A stretch of DNA of 10,098 bases from assembly GCA_023227685.1 (NCBI GenBank), contig JALNVG010000079.1, forward strand, positions 1 to 10,098, read 5' to 3'. The stretch comes from Bacteroidaceae bacterium. GTDB taxonomy: Bacteria > Bacteroidota > Bacteroidia > Bacteroidales > Bacteroidaceae. A program made the position numbers and the translations under genes. The notes beneath the pieces are model-generated. The model made no database searches and was not told the DNA's origin. It was given only the letters and a program-made list of their open reading frames with translations. Positions 1 through 5,721 of this stretch are shown here, piece after piece; within the stretch, counting starts at the first letter, position 1, and every line of letters begins with the position of its first letter.

Positions 1-190
1 AAGGAATTTTTTTTTTGTCTACAAGATAATCATTTAAATCTTTTCCTGTACCAAGATTCATACCGCGATATATTTGACGTGAGTCGGCACTGATAATTTC
101 TGTATCCAGTTTGGCAGCCAAGGCAGTAGCTAAGGTTGTCTTTCCTGAGGCTGTAGGACCAAGTATCGTGATTAAATCATATTTTTCCAT
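1..190 (-). CDS. miaA: tRNA dimethylallyltransferase MiaA, N-terminal part (cut by window edge)
   Basis: MiaA transfers a dimethylallyl group from DMAPP to N6 of A37 in tRNAs that read codons starting with U, in the cytoplasm. Only the first 63 residues are present; the gene continues beyond base 1. The start is the ATG at 190-188. Visible features are the P-loop GPTASGKT at about residues 11-18 and the family signature SADSRQIYRGM at about 36-46. The usual GTAKPS-type segment that follows reads GTGKDL here. From memory, Bacteroides genomes carry two MiaA paralogues and this looks like the variant with GTGKD. It is the last visible gene of the minus-strand run, 37 bp after rsmE. A run of ten A on the coding strand (bases 16-7) encodes Lys-Lys-Lys and keeps the frame. 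The family call is secure; which paralogue it is remains inferred. Confidence 0.93.
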   Translation of the reverse strand, partial: MEKYDLITILGPTASGKTTLATALAAKLDTEIISADSRQIYRGMNLGTGKDLNDYLVDKKKIP

Positions 191-227
191 TTGTTTTATT
201 CTTGTATAAGAATTTCCATTTGTAAAA

Positions 228-926
228 TCATTGATTTGCCAAATTCATAATGTGACAAGCGACTAGAGCAGCTGTTTCCGTACGAAGCCTTGACTTACCA
301 AGACTGACAGGAATAAACCCATGTGTTATGGCACTAGCTACTTCTTCTTTACTGAAATCACCCTCAGGGCCAATCATTACCAAGCAATCTTTACCTTTTT
401 CAACTATATCTTTTAATAGAGGCTTTTCATCGTTATAACAATGAGCAATAAATTTATTTCCCTTAAAATTTTGTGAGATAAATTGTTCGAAATTCATCAT
501 CTCGTTTAATTTTGGCAAACGTGCTTTTTGTGATTGTTTGATAGCTGATACTAGAATCTTTTGTATTCTTTCTGTTTTTAGTATTTTTCGTTCGGAAAAT
601 CGGCAATTGAGAAAAGATAATTCATCAAATCCTATTTCTGTTGCCTTTTCGGCAAACCATTCATTGCGATCCATATTTTTTGTTGGAGCCATGGCTATAT
701 GTAAATGACATGGCCATAATGGTTCTTGAGAAATCGATTTAATAAGGTTTACCTGGCAGTGTTTGCCAGAAATAGAACTGATTTCGGCAAGATAAAAATA
801 GCCTTTTCCATCTGTAAGTGTAATTTCATCACCAATGGACATTCTCAGTACACGTATGCAATGCTTAGCTTCTTCTTCGGGAAGTTCTGTTTCTAAAGGC
901 ATGTCAGGTGTGTAGAATATATTCAT
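228..926 (-). CDS. rsmE: 16S rRNA (uracil1498-N3)-methyltransferase RsmE
   Basis: RsmE methylates N3 of U1498 in 16S rRNA, using S-adenosylmethionine and acting on the assembled 30S subunit. The 232-residue protein has the normal family length. A small PUA-like RNA-binding domain at about residues 1-70 contains the typical HCIRVLRM stretch (22-29). The SPOUT methyltransferase domain follows, with EKATEIG (93-99), the SAM-pocket sequence GPEGDFS (186-192) and the trefoil-knot signature LGKSRLRTETAA (209-220). All of these match what is known of the family. The start at 926 leaves only 4 bp after the BFN gene, so the two are very probably cotranscribed and perhaps translationally coupled. miaA follows 37 bp downstream, which groups two RNA-modification genes. 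Nothing is truncated or missing. Confidence 0.97.
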   Translation of the reverse strand: MNIFYTPDMPLETELPEEEAKHCIRVLRMSIGDEITLTDGKGYFYLAEISSISGKHCQVNLIKSISQEPLWPCHLHIAMAPTKNMDRNEWFAEKATEIGFDELSFLNCRFSERKILKTERIQKILVSAIKQSQKARLPKLNEMMNFEQFISQNFKGNKFIAHCYNDEKPLLKDIVEKGKDCLVMIGPEGDFSKEEVASAITHGFIPVSLGKSRLRTETAALVACHIMNLANQ

Positions 927-930
927 GCTG

Positions 931-1548
931 CTATTTTTTTAAATTGATTATATCGCGCAATTTAGCAGCCAATTCATAATTTTCATCGGCTATAGCTTTC
1001 TTTAAACGTTCTTTCAATGTTTCAATTGGATATTCTTTTGTTGCGCGGTCAATGTAATTTTTTATTGCGAGTTCTATATTATGTGGCTCTTCCGTTTCCT
1101 TGTTAGGCTTTTCTGCTGTCTCGGTTTTTTCGTCTTTTAAATGAAGACATTCTTTTTCTAATATTGATTCATAAATATAAATAGGACGTTTAGAAAGAAT
1201 GGCTAGAGTTACGGCATCTGAAGTTCTTGAGTCAATTTTCAATTCTTTGTCTCTACTTTGTATAAAGAGGTAGGAGTAAAAGACGCCATCAATGGCCTTG
1301 TATATGAGTGCTTTTGTCAGATAACAATCCATTTCCTGCATAACATTCAGGAGTAATTCATGTGTTAGTGGACGTGGGGTAGTAATGTTTTTTAGTGCTA
1401 ATGTAGCAGATTTAGCTTCTGTTGGGCCAATAATTATGGGCAATTCTCGTTCACCGTTTATTTCACCCATAAGTAGTGCATATGCTCCGGTCTCTTCTTG
1501 GCTATTCGTGATGTTTATAGGCTGAAGTTCTATTGTCTTTTCCATCAT
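931..1548 (-). CDS. Bifunctional nuclease family (BFN/DUF151) protein with C-terminal UVR motif
   Basis: The 205-residue protein starts with a BFN/DUF151 domain (about residues 2-130). Family marks are PIIIGPTEAKS (37-47), RPLTHELL (59-66) and the signature IDSRTSDAVTLAI (105-117). A charged Glu/Lys/Thr-rich linker follows (about 136-158). The C-terminus (about 175-203) is a UVR motif of the kind by which UvrB and UvrC contact each other, with the core EnYElAAkLRDiI. Plant members of the BFN family were reported to have DNase and RNase activity; activity of bacterial members is largely inferred, and the UVR motif suggests a protein partner. Two Met codons stand in tandem at the start (1548 and 1545) and either could be used. 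The gene lies 8 bp after nupG and 4 bp before rsmE, so it sits inside the operon. Family assignment is strong, function uncertain. Confidence 0.9.
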   Translation of the reverse strand: MMEKTIELQPINITNSQEETGAYALLMGEINGERELPIIIGPTEAKSATLALKNITTPRPLTHELLLNVMQEMDCYLTKALIYKAIDGVFYSYLFIQSRDKELKIDSRTSDAVTLAILSKRPIYIYESILEKECLHLKDEKTETAEKPNKETEEPHNIELAIKNYIDRATKEYPIETLKERLKKAIADENYELAAKLRDIINLKK

Positions 1549-1556
1549 ATTTGTTT

Positions 1557-2801
1557 TTATTCATTATGTGTGTTATATTTATTTTTAAAGATAATTGCGA
1601 ACAAAATACCTATAACTAATGCATATAAGGCGAAGATGTACCAGATAGAAGTCCAGTCACGGCTAATTAGTTCTTTTCCATTGTATTGAGAGAAAGCATC
1701 AACTACTGCTCCACTTGCATATCCACCGATAATAGCACCTAAACCGTTAGTCATAATAAAAAATAAGCCTTGTGCACTAGCCCGAATTGAAGAGTCGGTT
1801 TCTTGTTCAACAAATAACGATCCGGAAATGTTGAAGAAATCAAATGCCATTCCATATATTATCATAGATAATACTAACATCCATAATCCTGACCCTGGAT
1901 TTCCGGCCCCGAATAATCCGAAGCGGAATACCCATGCAAACATACTCATTAGTATTACTGCTTTGATGCCGAAGTGCTTGAAGAAGAACGGTATTGCCAA
2001 AATAAATAGTGTTTCGGACATTTGAGATATGGAAAGTAAAATAACAGAATGCTTAACTCCAAAGGAATCTGCATATTGGGCTATGGATGAGAAACTGCCG
2101 AGAAAAAGGTCACCATAAGAATTCGTGATTTGCAGTGCAGCGCCAAGAAGCATAGAAAAAAACAAAAAAATAGCCATCTTTTTTGTTTTAAATAATTTGA
2201 ATGCATCAAATCCGAGAGCGGATAGAAACGTTTTATTCTGTTTCTTGGCTGGTGGGCATGCCGGTAATGTAAAAGCGTATAGGCCTAAAAATAATGCGGC
2301 TGCACTACCAACATAAAGTTGTGCACTCGAATCTTTAAAACCTGTCAGATCGACAGTCCACATGGCGCAAATGAATCCAATTGTTCCCCATACTCTGATA
2401 GGTGGAAAAGATTTGATAATGTCGCATTTGCTTTTTTCCAATGCGCTATAGGAGATTGTATTAGCTAATGATAGAGTTGGCATATATACTAATAAATTCA
2501 ATAGTATGGCCCAATATATTTGGTGATAAGATGTTACTGTTGATGCATAAAGCAAGAAACCTGCACCTAGTATGTGGCATATCCCGTATAACTTTTCTGC
2601 ATTTATCCATTTGTCGGCTATAACGCCTATAATTCCTGGCATAATCAAAGAAGAAATTCCCATTGTTGCGAATATTGCTCCAATTTGCCCTCCCTCAAAA
2701 TGCAAATTTCTACCCATATAACCTCCGAGTGAGATTAACCATGTCCCCCATATAAAGAATTGGAGGAAATTCATAAAAGTCAAGCGAACTTTAATATTCA
2801 T
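1557..2801 (-). CDS. nupG: Nucleoside permease, NupG/XapB-type (MFS, nucleoside:H+ symporter family)
   Basis: This is a 414-residue integral inner-membrane protein with about twelve hydrophobic segments, predicted to import nucleosides with protons. It resembles remembered E. coli NupG (418 aa) along its whole length: FLQFFIWGTWL near the N-terminus (13-23), GVIADKW (59-65), YMPTLSLANTISY (106-118), FPPIRVWGTIGFI (131-143), a SMLLGAALQITN stretch near the middle, and FDFFNISGSLFVE followed by RASAQGLF in the C-terminal half. This similarity is stronger than MFS membership alone would give. The start at 2801 is preceded by GGAAG close to the ATG, and a perfect Bacteroides -7 element lies 36 bp upstream. 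It is the first gene of the run nupG-BFN-rsmE-miaA. Substrate range (nucleosides versus xanthosine) cannot be read from the sequence. Confidence 0.93.
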   Translation of the reverse strand: MNIKVRLTFMNFLQFFIWGTWLISLGGYMGRNLHFEGGQIGAIFATMGISSLIMPGIIGVIADKWINAEKLYGICHILGAGFLLYASTVTSYHQIYWAILLNLLVYMPTLSLANTISYSALEKSKCDIIKSFPPIRVWGTIGFICAMWTVDLTGFKDSSAQLYVGSAAALFLGLYAFTLPACPPAKKQNKTFLSALGFDAFKLFKTKKMAIFLFFSMLLGAALQITNSYGDLFLGSFSSIAQYADSFGVKHSVILLSISQMSETLFILAIPFFFKHFGIKAVILMSMFAWVFRFGLFGAGNPGSGLWMLVLSMIIYGMAFDFFNISGSLFVEQETDSSIRASAQGLFFIMTNGLGAIIGGYASGAVVDAFSQYNGKELISRDWTSIWYIFALYALVIGILFAIIFKNKYNTHNE

Positions 2802-2837
2802 CTTCCTTTTTTTATGATTTTCTAATATTTAAGATTG

Positions 2838-2845
2838 CAAATATA
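2838..2845 (-). promoter_or_regulatory. Bacteroides-type -7 promoter element for the nupG operon
   Basis: On the minus strand this reads TATATTTG, a perfect match to the TAnnTTTG element of the Bacteroides primary sigma factor. It sits 36 bp upstream of the nupG start codon, giving a leader of about 30 nt. I see no clean TTTG -33 element at the expected distance; TTTC and CTTT sequences lie nearby. Such an 8-mer with four fixed Ts is not rare in AT-rich DNA, so the call rests on position as much as on sequence. Confidence 0.55.
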
Positions 2846-3026
2846 TTGATTTCAAATTGTAAAGTAGTAGAAATAACCTCATTTTTAAAAAAAATGACTT
2901 AAAAGTAAACAGAATGGATTGTGTATAGTAAATAAATCTATTTTGTGTTTTTTATGAAGTTATATATAAAAAAAGAAGAGTATCTATCCCAGACACCCAA
3001 TCTTTGTTAACCTTAAATCTAATACC

Positions 3027-3143
3027 ATGAAAAACACGTCACAAATATATGGGTTTTATGCTTTACAACATAATGTATCAGTAAATAAATGCTTTTTGTT
3101 TGTTATATTTAACGCAAATTGCTTATTCGCAAACGTATATTAA
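3027..3143 (+). pseudogene. Orphan signal-peptide ORF, possible 5' remnant of a TonB-dependent receptor (SusC-like) gene
   Basis: A 38-codon frame starts with ATGAAAAAC and ends with TAA 3 bp before the rlmI stop codon, in convergent orientation. The peptide begins MKNTSQIYGFYALQ, then has a basic-hydrophobic stretch NKCFLFVIF (21-29) and ends NCLFANVY. From memory, SusC-family receptors with an N-terminal STN domain have long signal peptides that end in FANVYSQ-like sequences before the mature protein. Here a stop codon stands just where cleavage would be expected and no receptor follows. The leader CCTTAAATCTAATACC before the ATG also looks like those of Bacteroides outer-membrane protein genes. 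I infer the remnant of a lost gene. Alternatives are a small secreted or membrane peptide, or a chance frame. No homology search was possible. Confidence 0.35.
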
Positions 3144-3146
3144 CGT

Positions 3147-4328
3147 TTACTCAACGTATAGTACGAGACCCTTTAAATATTCTCCCTCAGGATGATAAAT
3201 GTTTACCGGGTGATCGGCGGGTTGTGTTAATTGGTGTAGTATTCTTACTTTTCTTTTTGAAATAGCAGCTGCGCTAAATACGGCTGTGCGAAAATCGTCT
3301 TTCGAGACAACCTGTGAACAAGAAAAAGTGAAAATTATACCTCCTGGTTTAATTTTTTTAAGAGCAATGCTATTGAGTCTTCGGTAACCCTTTAGACCAT
3401 TATGAAGAGCTGCTTTATGTTTGACAAAGGCCGGAGGGTCAAGTATTATCAAATCATAAGTATTATTGTTTATCCCATCAAGGAACTTGAAGCCATCTTC
3501 TGCAAAAGCTTGATGGCGAGTTTCGTTGGGAAAATTTAGTTCTACATTTTCATTAGTTAATTCAATGGCTTTAGCTGAACTATCTACCGAGTGTACAAGA
3601 TTGGCGCCACCCCTTAATGCGTAGATGGAGAATCCTCCAGTATAGCAAAACATGTTTAGTACAGTACGCCCCTTGGAATAATACTCCAGTAAAGTGCGAT
3701 TTTCCCGTTGATCAACGAAAAATCCTGTTTTTTGACCTTTTAACCAGTCTATATGGAATTTCAGACCGTTTTCGCAAGCTATATTTTCTATACTACTACC
3801 CTTGATAAAACCATTTTCCGGTTCAAAATCAGCTTTGAGAGGTAAAGTACTTTCTGATTTATAATAGATATTTTCTATCTTATCACCCATTACATTACTT
3901 AAAGCTTTGGCTATAGTCATTCGTTCAAGATGCATGCCTGCTGAGTGAGCTTGCATGACAGCAGTTTTATTATAAATGTCTATTACAAGTCCGGAGAGGT
4001 TATCGCCCTCACCGTGTACGAGGCGGAATGTATTTGTTTGCGGATTAGAAGTGATACCTATATGCTGGCGCATCAGATAGGCTGCCTCTATCTTTTGTTT
4101 CCAAAAGTCAAAATCTATAGGTACTTGTTCAAAAGAGAGAACTCGTACTGTTATACTGCCAATTTGGTAATGCCCTTCGGCAATAAACTCATTTTGAGAG
4201 TTATAAACTTCAACAACTTCTCCTTCTTCTATTTCGTCGTCGGTATGTGAAATGGCTCCTGAAAATATCCAGGGGTGGAATCTTCTGAGAGATTCTTCTT
4301 TGTCCTTTTTTAGAAATACTTTATGCAT
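3147..4328 (-). CDS. rlmI: 23S rRNA (cytosine-C5)-methyltransferase, RlmI family
   Basis: The 393-residue protein has nearly the length of E. coli RlmI (396 aa), which makes m5C1962 in 23S rRNA. An N-terminal PUA RNA-binding domain covers about residues 1-75 (FHPWIFSGAI at 17-26, GEVVEVYN at 36-43). The central linker contains GQKTGFFVDQREN (198-210), typical of RlmI/RlmK proteins. The Rossmann methyltransferase domain shows the SAM motif LNMFCYTGGFS (224-234), the motif IV sequence LDPPAFVK (296-303) and FSCSQ (335-339), which carries the cysteine expected of an m5C enzyme. The start at 4328 lies 9 bp after the exonuclease gene, so it is the third gene of the DUF5063-exonuclease-rlmI operon. 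Exact target position in Bacteroides rRNA is inferred from the family. Confidence 0.94.
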   Translation of the reverse strand: MHKVFLKKDKEESLRRFHPWIFSGAISHTDDEIEEGEVVEVYNSQNEFIAEGHYQIGSITVRVLSFEQVPIDFDFWKQKIEAAYLMRQHIGITSNPQTNTFRLVHGEGDNLSGLVIDIYNKTAVMQAHSAGMHLERMTIAKALSNVMGDKIENIYYKSESTLPLKADFEPENGFIKGSSIENIACENGLKFHIDWLKGQKTGFFVDQRENRTLLEYYSKGRTVLNMFCYTGGFSIYALRGGANLVHSVDSSAKAIELTNENVELNFPNETRHQAFAEDGFKFLDGINNNTYDLIILDPPAFVKHKAALHNGLKGYRRLNSIALKKIKPGGIIFTFSCSQVVSKDDFRTAVFSAAAISKRKVRILHQLTQPADHPVNIYHPEGEYLKGLVLYVE

Positions 4329-4337
4329 TTTATCTAA

Positions 4338-5006
4338 TTATGACTCTAAATTATTATTTTTTTCGGGAACTATTTCTTCTACAATGGGGATTTCTTTCGG
4401 TTCTATTTCCAATTCGTAATCATTGGTCTGTTTAAGTTCCTGTAGTAGCTTATAAATTTTCAAACAGGCCCAAGCATCAATGGCGGCATATTGTTGTTGA
4501 GCCTCACTAAGAGTGTCAGCTTCCCAATTGGATAAGCGTTGTGTCTTAGAGATTTTTTTATTAAACAAAATGGCATAGATTTTCTGCAGACTTTTATCTT
4601 TAATGCCAAATTCGTTTACATAATCTTGCAATTCTACGTAAGCCTGTTGCTTGAAAATAGCTCTTTTGTGAAGCATCAGAAAGTCATCTTTTAATGACAA
4701 TCCTATTTTTACAACTGAGGTGTTTTCAAGTAATTTGGTCAGGGAAGGCAATAATCCGATTCGATTGAGTCGGAAAAGGAAGCAACAGTCGTCAGTAGAA
4801 ATTTGCAACAATGCAACTTTATGTGACTGACCTTTGGAAAAAGTTGGGCGGGTTTCACTGTCAATTCCCAATAAAGATTGAGAAGATAAGTAGTTTACCG
4901 CCTTGTTGGCTTCTATTTCATTATCAATTAATTGAATTTCACCAGGGAAAAAAACTTTCGGCAATTCCTTTATCTTTTCTTTATCAATAGTTTCCTTTAA
5001 AATCAT
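4338..5006 (-). CDS. 3'-5' exonuclease, DEDDy type (WRN/RNase D-like domain)
   Basis: The 222-residue protein is essentially one DnaQ-like 3'-5' exonuclease domain (about 25-192). Exo I is LGIDSETRP with metal ligands Asp49 and Glu51. Exo II contributes Asp107 or Asp108 in GLSLKDD. Exo III is YAAIDAWA, with Tyr173 and Asp177 in the Y-x3-D spacing that defines the DEDDy subtype. The stretch GQSHKVALLQIST after Exo I resembles the WRN exonuclease more than RNase D, and the HRDC domain of RNase D is absent. All catalytic residues are present, so it should be active; whether on DNA or RNA is not readable. The tail (196-222) is acidic and low-complexity. It lies 15 bp after the DUF5063 gene and 9 bp before rlmI. 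Confidence 0.9.
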   Translation of the reverse strand: MILKETIDKEKIKELPKVFFPGEIQLIDNEIEANKAVNYLSSQSLLGIDSETRPTFSKGQSHKVALLQISTDDCCFLFRLNRIGLLPSLTKLLENTSVVKIGLSLKDDFLMLHKRAIFKQQAYVELQDYVNEFGIKDKSLQKIYAILFNKKISKTQRLSNWEADTLSEAQQQYAAIDAWACLKIYKLLQELKQTNDYELEIEPKEIPIVEEIVPEKNNNLES

Positions 5007-5021
5007 GTTTTATTTTTTTTC

Positions 5022-5606
5022 TTATTCTTCCGATAATTCATCTTTATCCGTATTGTTGTCAAGGATATCTGTATCTTCTTCTTCTTCGTCGTCTTGGCTG
5101 TATTTCACATTGTGAAGTGCGCGCATCACGTTTACTAATTTTTGTCCCCAAATTGATGCGAAGTTCTCTTGGCAACGTGCCAGGGAGTCGTTCATCGTTT
5201 CATTTAATCCCTGTCGGAAAACAAATATAAAATCTTTTATATCTTGGTAAATATCTGTCAAATCTTCAGAAATTTCTCTTGTAATAGGTTCTTCACTAAA
5301 GGCCATATCCGGTAGGAATATTTCCAGATAGTCATCTTTTTCACCCATAAGTTTAGCAATCTTAGAGCGTAATGTTTCATACATTTCTTCAGTTACATAG
5401 GTTTCTATATTCCCGAATCCAATAGTCTTAAATTTCGAGAGCAGAGAGGCCTTGACATACATTAAAGGAAGTAATAATATTACTTTATCTACAAAGAGGT
5501 TACGGTTCATCGAATCTATGCGCTCAAGAAAAACGCAATATTCAGCAGCCACGGTAGCAAATTCCACAACAGTATTATCAAATATGGCACGGCTTTCTTT
5601 TTCCAT
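5022..5606 (-). CDS. DUF5063 family protein, function unknown
   Basis: This 194-residue protein is predicted to be mostly helical and cytoplasmic; I see no signal peptide, although LFVDKVILLLPLMYVKASLL (37-56) is a fairly hydrophobic helix. I recognise it as the Bacteroidetes DUF5063 family, whose role is not established. The last 22 residues (about 173-194) are strongly acidic, with runs of Asp and Glu. No catalytic motif stands out. It is the first gene of an operon with a WRN-like exonuclease and rlmI, so a role in nucleic acid or ribosome metabolism is possible but only by association. The ATG at 5606-5604 has a perfect -7 element 25 bp upstream, which fits this start. It faces ftsK across 115 bp. 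Confidence 0.85.
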   Translation of the reverse strand: MEKESRAIFDNTVVEFATVAAEYCVFLERIDSMNRNLFVDKVILLLPLMYVKASLLSKFKTIGFGNIETYVTEEMYETLRSKIAKLMGEKDDYLEIFLPDMAFSEEPITREISEDLTDIYQDIKDFIFVFRQGLNETMNDSLARCQENFASIWGQKLVNVMRALHNVKYSQDDEEEEDTDILDNNTDKDELSEE

Positions 5607-5631
5607 GGTCAGATTTTTATTATTTTGATTG

Positions 5632-5639
5632 CAAAGTTA
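5632..5639 (-). promoter_or_regulatory. Bacteroides-type -7 element for the DUF5063-exonuclease-rlmI operon
   Basis: The minus strand reads TAACTTTG here, a perfect TAnnTTTG match, 25 bp upstream of the DUF5063 start codon. That leaves a leader of about 20 nt. No convincing TTTG -33 element is visible at the usual spacing. The position in a divergent intergenic region supports the call. Confidence 0.6.
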
Positions 5640-5681
5640 AGAAAAAGGATTGAATCAGTGTCTTGTCAGCTATTTTTTTAT

Positions 5682-5689
5682 TATTTTTG
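5682..5689 (+). promoter_or_regulatory. Bacteroides-type -7 element for ftsK
   Basis: The plus strand reads TATTTTTG, a perfect TAnnTTTG match, 32 bp upstream of the ftsK start. A CTTG at 5662-5665 could be a weak -33 element, but the 16-bp spacing is shorter than usual. It lies back to back with the minus-strand element at 5632-5639, with their inner edges 42 bp apart. The T-rich surroundings make chance matches likely enough to keep confidence moderate. Confidence 0.55.
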
Positions 5690-5721
5690 TAATCTTGAAA
5701 GTATAATATGAATATGAATTT

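Larger units (their letters stand above)
2802..3146. other. 345-bp intergenic region between rlmI and nupG
   Basis: This is the longest stretch without a conserved gene. Both flanking genes are on the minus strand, so it must terminate the rlmI operon and start the nupG operon. The nupG promoter lies at the left end. The stretch from about 2985 to 3143 on the plus strand holds a small open frame with a leader. Upstream of that, TATTTTG at 2939-2945 with ATTG at 2918-2921 resembles a Bacteroides promoter that is one base short in the -7 element. No strong GC-rich terminator hairpin is visible after rlmI; only a short inverted repeat with arms AAACG and CGTTT spans 3131-3148. I found no tRNA or riboswitch-like structure by eye. 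Confidence 0.6.

Noticed and set aside
3945..4250. 101-codon open frame on the plus strand inside rlmI
   Set aside because: It lies wholly opposite conserved rlmI coding sequence and its translation has no recognisable domain; it is a shadow frame.
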